The position numbers were made by a program, and so were the translations under genes. From NCBI RefSeq assembly GCF_900110955.1, contig NZ_FOFR01000013.1:62001-126000 (forward strand): a stretch of 64,000 nt of DNA, given 5' to 3'. This DNA comes from Lentzea xinjiangensis (lineage in GTDB: Bacteria > Actinomycetota > Actinomycetes > Mycobacteriales > Pseudonocardiaceae). The number at the start of each line of letters is the position of its first letter. The stretch's first letter is position 1. Below, in pieces: positions 41,067-49,529 of this stretch. The notes below the pieces were generated by a model that saw only the letters and a program-made list of their open reading frames with translations, was not told the DNA's origin and did not search any database.

Positions 41067-43928
41067 TCATCGGAGATCCTTTTGGTCCAGCCTCAGCACC
41101 GCGGCCGCCCGCCAGTTCAGGTTCAGGAAGCCGGTCGCCGCTTTGAACCGCTCCACCGGGTCCTTGTTGTTGCTCAGCCGGGCGATCGCAGTCTCCACCA
41201 GCGTCGGGCGCAAGGTCCCCAGCACCGTCTCGTCGCCGCCGCGCCAGTGGTCCGGGTGGGCGCGCAGGGCGGTCAACTGCTCGGCGGTGGTCGTGCCCTC
41301 GAGGTCGAGGCCGCGGGCGCGCCAAGCAGGCGTGTCCGGGTGCGGGGTGGGCAGGTCGGTTCGTTTCAGCGCCTGGTACACGTCGTACCAGCGGTAGCGG
41401 CCCGCTTGCCAACGCACGTCCGGCACCTTGCAGCCGTGTGGCAGGGTGTTGAGGGTGCGGGTGGCGCTCTCGGTCAGGTGCCGGATGAGGTCGTCGGCCG
41501 GATACCTCTTGGCGATGCCGGCGTAGCGACTGTCCACAGCGGACTGGACGCGGTGTGCGAGAGCACATTCCAGCGCCCGTGCGGAAAAGCGCGACCGCAA
41601 CGACGAAACCCAGCCGGGGTCCGGTTCCGGAGCCGGTCGGCCGGTGAGGTGGGCGACCGTGAGCAGCTCGATCCACAACACGAAACGCTCGTCCTCGTCC
41701 GCGCTGTGCACCGCATCGCTGAGCTGGCCCAGAGTGCACGGTGTGACCGCGCACAGGGAACCGCACGCCGCGCTGCGCCGGCCGACCGCGGGTGAACGCG
41801 AGACCAGGTCGGCAGACTCACGCTCCTCGTTCAACGGCATCAGCAACCGCAACGGCCGGTCCATGCCGTCGGTGAACACCGCGGCGCGGCCTGGAGGCAG
41901 GGTCACGACGTGGCGGGACTGGGCCTCGCTCAGGTTCATCGTGGCACCGACGCTCTGCCGGTCGTCCTCGGCGGGCAGGCGGTGCAGGATCTTGCAGGCC
42001 GTGTTCTTCACGACGTCCGGGACGATCTTGCCTGGGATCTGCTCGGCCACGATGATGCCCTCGCCGTAAGCACGGATCTCGGCCAGCAGCGAGGTGAACA
42101 GCTCGACGGCGTGCGCGGCCGGGCTACCCGGTTCCACCCGCTTGAGCAACCGGTGCGCCTCTTCGAGCACCAGCACGTGCCGCAGGCCGCGCGCGCGGGC
42201 CCTGTGGTTCACGCGCAGGTGCTCGAAGATCCGGATCAGCACAGCGCCGATGAAGAACGCCTTGTCGGCGTCCGAACCGATGTCCTCGATCTCCAGCACG
42301 ACGTTGCCCCGCAAGAGCTTCGCCACGTCGAGCGGGTGCCCGCCCTCGAAGAAGCGGCCGGGGGTGCCCAGGCGCAGCGAGCCGATCCGGACGTCGACGA
42401 ACCCACGGACGTTGTCGGCGACCTCTTTGCCGTAGCCGATGCCCTTGACGACCTCCTTCGCGACCGTCTGCAGATCGCCGAGGCTCGGGTAGCGCGCGCT
42501 TCCGGCTCTGCCCCGGACCCCGCCGGTGACCGGGTCCCAGCCCTGGTCGGTGTAGCAGCGGGTCAGGGCTTGGGCCAGCACCTGCGGGAAAGGCTCGTCG
42601 GCCTCGAAAGCCGCCAGGAACAGCGCACGGACGTAGTCCATGTGCGTCTGCAGGGGGAAACCCTCAGCGGGTTCCAGCGGGTTCAGCCCGGCCGGGTAGG
42701 TCTCCGGGTCACCGGGCCGGATCACGGTGACGGCGCCGTCCTCGCCCAGGCGCCCTGCCATCGCGGCGTACTCGGCTTTGGCCGGTTCGATCACCAGCCA
42801 CGGCACGCCCGCCTTGCCCAGTCCCTCCAGGAGGTGCCGGACGGTCTGGGACTTGCCGGAACCGGTGGCCCCCGCGACGAACGTGTGCCGGTTCAGGGTG
42901 TCGAGCGGGACCAGGTACTCGCCGACCGGCTGGTCGGCGTCGTCGAGCACCGTGCCCAGCGGCACGTCACCCTCGTTCTCCGGGGTGACGTCGAACAGCG
43001 GTGGCTCGATCACGCGGATGCCCGGCAGCTCGCGGCGCGGTGGGCGGGCCAGCGCGGCCACCAGCTCGGCGGTGGCGGAGAAGGGCGAGCTCAGTTCCGC
43101 GCCCTTGCCGTGGTCGTACCACACGTCCGCGAAGGCGCCGGCTTCGTCGCAGGGGGCCAGGACGTACGGCAACGCGTCGAGGTCGCTCGCGCCGCACAAC
43201 AGCGCGGCCGCGGTGCGGGTGCTCACGTCGTCCGGGCCGCCGACCAGGACGTGCACCGACCACAGTCCGACCGCCTTGGCGCGGGCCAGTTCCCGGTAAC
43301 GGGCCTCGGCGCGCACCAGTTCGACGCGGTCGGGCTCGGAGTTCTCCCGCTGCCGCAGCCGCGGCATCGTCGTTTCGAGGACCAGCAGCTCGCGTTCCAC
43401 CGCCTCGGCCGCGAGCGGTTCCGCGACGACCAGCCAGACGAACTCACCGGGCAGATGGGTGACGTAGTCGTCGAAGCCGCCCCGCCCAGGGGCCTCGCCG
43501 CCCGCCTGTGGTGTCCACAGTGGGTCCGGGCCGCCCGCGCATCGGATCCACGAGGCGAGGCCCGCCCACCGCTCGGCGATCTCCGGAGTCGGTGCCGGGA
43601 TGCCGAGACTGCCCGGCGGGTAGAGCAGGGGCACGTCCCGGGGACTACCGGGGATCGGGCGGGCGATCGGCGAGTCCGGACGTCCGCCGACGAGGATTCT
43701 CAGGCCGCGGCCGTCGCGCTCGCGTTCCCACGCGACGGCGAACGCCCCGTCGTCCCGGCCGCGAAGCCCCGCGTGCGCCGCGGTCAAGGCGGCGAACAAC
43801 TGCGCCGGTGCGCGCCCGCCCGCTTCGTCGGGACGGTCGGTGACCGCCGCCAGGTCGTCGCCGCGAGGAGCCACGGTCATCCGGTGGAAGACGAAGCCGT
43901 CCAGCACCGTCTCAGGAGACCGGTGCAT
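41067..43928 (-). CDS. Large HerA/FtsK-like ATPase
   Basis: 953 residues. The N-terminal about 330 residues are unassigned (SRTAAALLCGAS-like and a variable beta-rich part). The ATPase core has Walker A VAGATGSGKSQTVRHLL (around 351-367), then WLVIEPAKAEYAAM, Walker B HVLVLEEAHRLLKR (around 584) and the sensor region IIVAEQIPGKIVPDVV with VGATMNLSEAQSRHVVTLPP, the pattern of HerA/DUF87 helicase-translocases. About 240 C-terminal residues are unique. It should pump DNA or protein as a hexamer. The ATG at 43928 lies inside the upstream gene (17-bp overlap), so the two proteins are made together. Confidence 0.8.
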   Translation of the reverse strand: MHRSPETVLDGFVFHRMTVAPRGDDLAAVTDRPDEAGGRAPAQLFAALTAAHAGLRGRDDGAFAVAWERERDGRGLRILVGGRPDSPIARPIPGSPRDVPLLYPPGSLGIPAPTPEIAERWAGLASWIRCAGGPDPLWTPQAGGEAPGRGGFDDYVTHLPGEFVWLVVAEPLAAEAVERELLVLETTMPRLRQRENSEPDRVELVRAEARYRELARAKAVGLWSVHVLVGGPDDVSTRTAAALLCGASDLDALPYVLAPCDEAGAFADVWYDHGKGAELSSPFSATAELVAALARPPRRELPGIRVIEPPLFDVTPENEGDVPLGTVLDDADQPVGEYLVPLDTLNRHTFVAGATGSGKSQTVRHLLEGLGKAGVPWLVIEPAKAEYAAMAGRLGEDGAVTVIRPGDPETYPAGLNPLEPAEGFPLQTHMDYVRALFLAAFEADEPFPQVLAQALTRCYTDQGWDPVTGGVRGRAGSARYPSLGDLQTVAKEVVKGIGYGKEVADNVRGFVDVRIGSLRLGTPGRFFEGGHPLDVAKLLRGNVVLEIEDIGSDADKAFFIGAVLIRIFEHLRVNHRARARGLRHVLVLEEAHRLLKRVEPGSPAAHAVELFTSLLAEIRAYGEGIIVAEQIPGKIVPDVVKNTACKILHRLPAEDDRQSVGATMNLSEAQSRHVVTLPPGRAAVFTDGMDRPLRLLMPLNEERESADLVSRSPAVGRRSAACGSLCAVTPCTLGQLSDAVHSADEDERFVLWIELLTVAHLTGRPAPEPDPGWVSSLRSRFSARALECALAHRVQSAVDSRYAGIAKRYPADDLIRHLTESATRTLNTLPHGCKVPDVRWQAGRYRWYDVYQALKRTDLPTPHPDTPAWRARGLDLEGTTTAEQLTALRAHPDHWRGGDETVLGTLRPTLVETAIARLSNNKDPVERFKAATGFLNLNWRAAAVLRLDQKDLR

Positions 43929-45849
43929 CGAGTGCCACCCGGTCGAGCATCACGATGCCGGGGTTGCAGTCGCCAGTGACGACCCTCCGCCCGGCGGGTC
44001 CGGTCTCGACCAGCACGAACGCCGTCGGCGCCAGGCCTTGCAGCGTCGTCGGCTCGACGTCGAACTCGTAGACGCGGGCAGCGGTGACCCCCTTGCTCTG
44101 CGACTCCGCCTCGGACTGGCTGCGGGTGTCGGACCAGTTCTGTTCCCTCGTCTCGGCGTTGCTCCTGGTCGTCGACCACGAGCTGCCGGACGACGAGGAG
44201 CTGCTGCCGTCACCGGAGAAGGAGCTGCTGGAGTGGCCGCCGTAGGTGTAGCCGCTGCTGCGGGTGCTGCTCTGCGAACCACCGTCGGTCGATGACGTGC
44301 CATGTGTGAAGGTCTGCCCCACCTGCACGGTCAGCTGTGACATCACGACCTTGAACCCACGCCCGATGAACTCCGCCGCGGCTGAGGCCTCCTCGCCGTT
44401 GCCGAGCTGCATCAACAGGGAGGCGGTGCCACCGGCGCCCAGCAGCTTGCGCAGGTCGTCGCGCAGGTGCTGGATGAGGAAGACCAGCCGGACGCCGGAT
44501 CGCCGGGCCTGACGGGACATCGACTCGAGGGCCTCGAGCCCGATCTGGTCCGCACCCGCCACGACCAGCGTCTCCCGGCCGCTCGCCTGGCGGGAGCTCA
44601 GCTCCTGCAGTGTCCGGTGGAACACGACGTGGTTGAGGAACCGGTGGTGCCTGCCCGTCCGCGCTCTGGTCGCGATGACGGACAAGCCGCGCACCGGCCA
44701 GATGGCGTCGAAACGGGCCGGCTCGGCTTTCTCGCCCTCCCGCTCCGCTCGCGCCAGCACGCGCAGCTCACCTTCGAGGGCTTGCAGTTCGTTGCGGACC
44801 TGGTCGGTGTTGCCGACCGTGTCGACGTAGGAGTTCAGCTTGCGCAGCTCATCCGCGGCGAGCGTCTCGTCGGACCCGGCGTCGTAGACCCGCCGCAGCA
44901 CCTGCAGTCCGGCGACCAGCTTGGCGAAGCTCACGGTGGTGAGCCTGTCCGCGATCGCCGACAGCAGGTCGATGTGCAGACCGCGCAGGTCGGCCGACAT
45001 GGCCGAGCGGTTGAGGTTGTGCATGGAGTCGGCGATCACCTCGGCGAGCTCGACCGAGTCGAGACCGGCGAGCAGGCCGAGCCGGGCCAGGTCGCGGGGA
45101 GCCTCGCGGACGACGATCTCATGCCCCTGGCCGGCGGCGGCGTGGGCGAGGTTGTCGCCCACGGCCATGTCGGTGAAGTCGAGCAACATCATCGACGACC
45201 CGGACGCGAGCTGCGCGGCTCCGATCGTGGTGAGCAGGCTCGCCCAGCCGTCCTCCGTGCCGCCGAAGACGTCGATCCGGCTCGGCCTGGACGTCAGTCG
45301 CACCGGATGCCACAGCATCGCCGACTGGAACCTCTCGGCCTCGCGGCGGTTGTGCTCGTCGATCCGGCTCCGCCACCCGGCATAGGCCTCGTTGTACCGC
45401 TGCAGCGCGCCGTTGTACTGGCTGTCGTAGTTCCGCTTCATCACGCTGAACCGGCGCCTGGTGCGGATGAACGTCACCACGGACAACACGACGCCCAGGG
45501 CCAGGATGACGGACGTGGTCCACTCGACCAGCCCCGGCATCTTCTCCTGTGCCGGTTTGAGCACCGAGCCCGTCAGCGCGACGGCGAAGAACGTCACGAC
45601 CAACCAGCCGATCAGCCCCAGCCAGGCCCTCTTGGCGCGCCGCTGGTGGAACATGAAGTCGTGCGGTGCGTACACCTGCTCGGCGACCGGTTCCCAGGCA
45701 GCCTCCGGGCTCACCGCGGGCGGCGCCGGAGGCGTGAACTCCCAGCCCCACCGCTCCCGGCCGTCGAACAGCCGGCTCCACATCTCGTTCGTACCGGCCA
45801 CGACCACGTCCTGCCCTCGCACAAGCCCTCCCCGGCGCCATGAGGCCAT
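43912..45849 (-). CDS. Membrane protein with degenerate VirD4/HerA-like cytoplasmic domain
   Basis: 645 residues. Two membrane segments lie at about 75-95 (AWLGLIGWLVVTFFAVAL) and 107-128 (TSVILALGVVLSVVTFI). A long soluble region follows, with ETLVVAGADQIGLEALESMS, then RSGVRLVFLIQHLRDDLRKL, which looks like the Walker-B and sensor parts of VirD4/TraD-type ATPases, but no Walker A loop is visible. A Ser/Gly-rich stretch (about 525-580) and a beta-rich C terminus close it. It may anchor the HerA-like ATPase to the membrane. ATG 45849 has no ribosome-binding site; GTG 45822 follows GGGGAGG and may be the true start. Confidence 0.65.
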   Translation of the reverse strand: MASWRRGGLVRGQDVVVAGTNEMWSRLFDGRERWGWEFTPPAPPAVSPEAAWEPVAEQVYAPHDFMFHQRRAKRAWLGLIGWLVVTFFAVALTGSVLKPAQEKMPGLVEWTTSVILALGVVLSVVTFIRTRRRFSVMKRNYDSQYNGALQRYNEAYAGWRSRIDEHNRREAERFQSAMLWHPVRLTSRPSRIDVFGGTEDGWASLLTTIGAAQLASGSSMMLLDFTDMAVGDNLAHAAAGQGHEIVVREAPRDLARLGLLAGLDSVELAEVIADSMHNLNRSAMSADLRGLHIDLLSAIADRLTTVSFAKLVAGLQVLRRVYDAGSDETLAADELRKLNSYVDTVGNTDQVRNELQALEGELRVLARAEREGEKAEPARFDAIWPVRGLSVIATRARTGRHHRFLNHVVFHRTLQELSSRQASGRETLVVAGADQIGLEALESMSRQARRSGVRLVFLIQHLRDDLRKLLGAGGTASLLMQLGNGEEASAAAEFIGRGFKVVMSQLTVQVGQTFTHGTSSTDGGSQSSTRSSGYTYGGHSSSSFSGDGSSSSSSGSSWSTTRSNAETREQNWSDTRSQSEAESQSKGVTAARVYEFDVEPTTLQGLAPTAFVLVETGPAGRRVVTGDCNPGIVMLDRVALDAPVS

Positions 45850-45933
45850 CGAGCGTCACTGATTGTGCCGGACGGCCTACCGCGCTGTGACATAATCGCC
45901 CAGGTCGATCACCCACATTCGCGGGGGGGCGAG

Positions 45934-46260
45934 ATGTCGGTCAGTTCACCGGGGCAGCCGCCGCACAACGGTCCGCAGGGGCCGAACCCACCGGCGTACC
46001 TGCAGTTGGCACCGGCTCCGCAGCACGAGCAGACAGCGCCGCAGCGCAACGGGTGGGCCGTCGCGTGCCTGATCTGCGGGCTGGTGGGAATTCTCGGCTT
46101 CCCCATTCTGCTGTGCTGGATCTTCGGCTGCGTGGCGCTCTTCCAGATCGCGCGAACCGGGCAGTCGGGCCGCCTGCTGGTGCGCCTCGGTGTCGCCGCG
46201 TCCGGCATCTGGATCCTGATCATCCTGGCCAAGGCCGCGGAGCTGACGCCCACGACCTGA
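45934..46260 (+). CDS. Small DUF4190-type membrane protein
   Basis: 108 residues. A Pro/Gln-rich cytoplasmic head (about 1-38) is followed by two membrane helices (WAVACLICGLVGILGFPILL, then GRLLVRLGVAASGIWILIIL), as in DUF4190 proteins. Function unknown. The ATG at 45934 follows a run of seven G. It is divergent from the VirD4-like gene by 84 bp and could belong to the same functional unit. Confidence 0.75.
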   Translation: MSVSSPGQPPHNGPQGPNPPAYLQLAPAPQHEQTAPQRNGWAVACLICGLVGILGFPILLCWIFGCVALFQIARTGQSGRLLVRLGVAASGIWILIILAKAAELTPTT

Positions 46261-46358
46261 CCCGGATCAGCCCGCATCACCACTGCGGATGAAGGCACTC
46301 AGGCGCGTGACACGGACGGTCCGGCGGATTCACACCGGAGCGGTCTACATTGCGCGAT

Positions 46359-49300
46359 GTGACGAGACGTGCACTTGTCGTGATCACCGCCGCGGCCCTG
46401 CTCGCGCCCGTTTCCCCTGCTCACGCCGACATCACCAGGCGCATCGAGACCGAGCGGACCGAGCGGCCCGTCGCTCCCGGCGTCACGCTCAGCTCGTTCG
46501 ACTGGTACGAGCCGGGCGGGTCCGGGGGCTGGATCCGCGGCGACTCCCTGGCCGTCGACCTCACCAGGGCGCGGGTCGGGTACGTCGATCCCGGCACCGT
46601 CACGCGCGCCGTTCCCCTCTCGGAGCAGACCGGGAACGCCGTCGCGGCGGTCAACGGCGACTTCTTCGACATCGACAACTCGAACGCGCCGGAAGGCGTC
46701 GGCGTCCAGGACGGCCGGCTCAGGAAGTCCGGCCGGGGGCGGGCCGTCGGCATCGACGCGGCCGGCGTCGGCAGCGTGATGGAGACCTTCTTCGAAGGCA
46801 CGCTCAACGGCACGCACAGGCTGACGCAGCTCAACAGCGCGCAGATCGACGTCGACGGCATAGGCGTCTTCAACTCGTTGTGGGGCGACTACAGCAGAGC
46901 GCACGCCACGCGGGGCGCGACCAACACGGCCGAAGTGATCGTGAAGGACGACGTCGTCGAGAAGGTCGGCGCCCCGAGCGCCGAACCTGTCCAGGGGTAC
47001 GCGCTGGTCGGCCGGGACAGGGGCGCGGACGTGCTCAAGGCCCTCAAGCCCGGTGACCGGCTCGACGTCACCTACCGCAGCCGCACCAGCGACGGCAGCG
47101 AGCCGGTGACGGCCATCGGCGGGCGGCAACTGCTGGTCAGGGACGGCGAGAACGTCGCTCCGGCCGACGCGGCGCACCCGCGCACGGCGGTCGGGTTCTC
47201 CCGGGACGGCAGGAAGATGCACGTGCTGACCGTCGACGGGCGGCAGGGCCCGTTCCTGCTCGGCCTGAACCTCCGGGACCTCGCCGACGCCATGATCGAG
47301 CTCGGTGCGCACCACGCCCTGAACCTCGACGGCGGCGGCTCGTCGACCATGCTCGCCCGCGAGCCCGGCACGACCGGGCTGGAGCTGGTCAACACGCCGT
47401 CGGACGGCGCTGAGCGGCCGGTCCCCAACGGTCTCGCGCTCTACGCGCCGACCGGCACCGGCAGGCTGGTCGGGTTCGACCTGCGGGCCGCGGACGAGCG
47501 CGTCTTCCCCGGCCTGACGCGCCGGATGACCGTCCGGGGCCACGACGAGACGTACGGACCGGTCACCGACAACAGCCACCTCACGCGCGCGACGGGCGGA
47601 TGGGCGATCGGGGACACCTTCCACGCCGGGTCCCGCCCGGGAAGGGCGACGTTCACCGCCTCCCGCGGCGGCACGTCCGCGACCACCGGCCTCACCGTGC
47701 TGGGCGAGCTCACCCGCCTCGCCCCGGAGAACCCCCGGATCAACCTGCACCTCGACGAGCGGAAACCGTTGCGGATCAACGGTTTCGACGCGAAGGGCTT
47801 CAGCGCGCCGATCGAGCGGGCCGACCTCGACCTGAGCTACGACCGCGCGGTCGTCGAGGTCACCCCGGACCTGCGGGTCAGGGCCCTGAAGGCCGGCGCG
47901 ACCACGATCAGGGCGAGGGCCGGGGCCGCGGAGACCCACGTCGCGGTCACCGTCGGCGCCGAGGACGAGCTGGTCGCGGACTTCGACGACGCACCACAGT
48001 GGACGTTCGGATCCGCCAGGGCGACGGGCGCGGTCGCCCCCGAACCGCGCGGCCACACCGGCGGCGGGCTGAGGCTGAGCTACGACTTCACCCGGTCGAC
48101 CGGCACGCGCACCGCCCACGCCGTCCCCCCGCGGCCGCTCCGGGTCGACGGCCGGCCCCTCTCGCTCGCCGCCCGGGTCCACGGCGCCGGCCGGGGCGAG
48201 TGGACAGCGTTCACCGTGACCGACTCGACCGGCCGGTCGCGGGCGCTCTACGGACCGCACATCACCTGGCACGGCTGGAAGCGGCTGGAGGTCCCGGTGC
48301 CGCCGGAGCTCGACTTCCCGGTCCAGGTCACCAGGTTCACCGTGGCCGAGACCGCGGCGGACCGGTCGTACACGGGCGAGGTGCTCCTCGACGACATCAC
48401 CGCGCGCGTTCCGCCCGAGGTCGCCCTGCCGCCCACGCCGGAGCTGCGCGAGGAGGTGGTCGGACCGGCGGCGGGCTGGAAGTTCGCGGTCATGTCGGAC
48501 GCCCAGTTCGTGGCCCGCGACCCCGGCAGCGACCTCGTCAGGTCAGCCCGGCGCACGTTCCGGGAGATCAGGTCCTCCGGCGCCGAGTTCGTCGTGGTCA
48601 ACGGTGACCTCGTCGACGAGGCGTCACCGGAGGACCTGGCGTTCGCGAGGAGGGTCCTGACCGAGGAGCTCGGCGACCTCCCCTGGTACTACGTGCCGGG
48701 CAACCACGAGATCATGGGGCCGGGCACGATCGAGAACTTCCGCCGCGAGTTCGGCGCCACCCACCGCGCGTTCGACCACCGGGGCACGCGGTTCGTGCTG
48801 CTCGACTCGTCGACCGGAACGCTGCGGGGCGGCGGCTTCGACCAGGTGGAGATGCTCAGGACCGCGCTGCGGACGGCCGAGGGCCAGGTCGTCGTGATGG
48901 CGCACCACCCGACGCGCGACCCCGCGCCCGCGCGCACGAGCCAGCTCGCCGACCGGATGGAGGCCGCCTACCTGGAGGAGCTGCTGTCCGAACGCGACAA
49001 ACCCACGGCGTTCGTCGCAGGGCACGCCGGCGGCTTCTTCGCGTCTACTGTGGACGGTGTGCCGCACGTCGTCAACGGCAACTCCGGCAAGGCCCCCGCC
49101 GAGGCCGGCGGGTTCACCGGCTGGACGCTCTTCGGCGTCACCGGCGGGGGCATCAGGGCCGAGGTCCGGCCCCACGTGGACTCGCTGGAGGTGCGGGTTC
49201 CGGCGGAGCTGGTGGCGGGCCGGGCGGAAACGGTTGCCGCGACGGTGAAACAAGGGCCGCGGACCCTCCCGGTGAGATATCCGATGAGCGTGGTGTGGGA

Positions 49301-49481
49301 GGGGTCACCCGGTCTGCACGTGGGCGAGAAGTCCGGCATCAGGCCGTGGCACGTCGCGTGGCTCGATCCCGGCACCGGGGGTCTCACCGCCATCAGGCCT
49401 GGTCAGGTCAAGATCTCGGCCACGGTGAACGGCGTGACGAGCAGCGCGGACGTGCGGGTGAGCGCGCGCGGAGCGGCCTGA
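46359..49481 (+). CDS. Secreted phosphodiester glycosidase (NAGPA) fused to metallophosphoesterase
   Basis: 1040 residues. A Sec signal (VTRRALVVITAAALLAPVSP) precedes an NAGPA/DUF2233 domain (about 80-370: VAAVNGDFFDI, then ALNLDGGGSSTML), a family that removes phosphodiester-linked sugar caps. Beta-rich Ig-like regions follow, then a calcineurin-like phosphoesterase (about 705-905: VMSDAQFV, VVNGDLVDE, YVPGNHEIMG, VMAHHPTRD) and a final beta domain. The phosphoesterase has Gln where the first His is usual and ends AGHAGG instead of GHxH, so its metal site may be altered. The GTG at 46359 lies 7 bases after TACATT, giving a leaderless mRNA. It probably acts on wall or extracellular phospho-glycans. 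Confidence 0.82.
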   Translation: MTRRALVVITAAALLAPVSPAHADITRRIETERTERPVAPGVTLSSFDWYEPGGSGGWIRGDSLAVDLTRARVGYVDPGTVTRAVPLSEQTGNAVAAVNGDFFDIDNSNAPEGVGVQDGRLRKSGRGRAVGIDAAGVGSVMETFFEGTLNGTHRLTQLNSAQIDVDGIGVFNSLWGDYSRAHATRGATNTAEVIVKDDVVEKVGAPSAEPVQGYALVGRDRGADVLKALKPGDRLDVTYRSRTSDGSEPVTAIGGRQLLVRDGENVAPADAAHPRTAVGFSRDGRKMHVLTVDGRQGPFLLGLNLRDLADAMIELGAHHALNLDGGGSSTMLAREPGTTGLELVNTPSDGAERPVPNGLALYAPTGTGRLVGFDLRAADERVFPGLTRRMTVRGHDETYGPVTDNSHLTRATGGWAIGDTFHAGSRPGRATFTASRGGTSATTGLTVLGELTRLAPENPRINLHLDERKPLRINGFDAKGFSAPIERADLDLSYDRAVVEVTPDLRVRALKAGATTIRARAGAAETHVAVTVGAEDELVADFDDAPQWTFGSARATGAVAPEPRGHTGGGLRLSYDFTRSTGTRTAHAVPPRPLRVDGRPLSLAARVHGAGRGEWTAFTVTDSTGRSRALYGPHITWHGWKRLEVPVPPELDFPVQVTRFTVAETAADRSYTGEVLLDDITARVPPEVALPPTPELREEVVGPAAGWKFAVMSDAQFVARDPGSDLVRSARRTFREIRSSGAEFVVVNGDLVDEASPEDLAFARRVLTEELGDLPWYYVPGNHEIMGPGTIENFRREFGATHRAFDHRGTRFVLLDSSTGTLRGGGFDQVEMLRTALRTAEGQVVVMAHHPTRDPAPARTSQLADRMEAAYLEELLSERDKPTAFVAGHAGGFFASTVDGVPHVVNGNSGKAPAEAGGFTGWTLFGVTGGGIRAEVRPHVDSLEVRVPAELVAGRAETVAATVKQGPRTLPVRYPMSVVWEGSPGLHVGEKSGIRPWHVAWLDPGTGGLTAIRPGQVKISATVNGVTSSADVRVSARGAA

Positions 49482-49529
49482 CCTGGTCTGGGTGAGTGCG
49501 GTGTCGGGCGGTGGGGGAAGATACTCGGC

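Noticed and set aside
39062-41146. A long plus-strand open frame opposite the hyperacidic gene
   Set aside because: Its translation is a repetitive Val/Ile/Arg mirror of the Asp-rich repeats. It has no ribosome-binding site and no plausible protein features.
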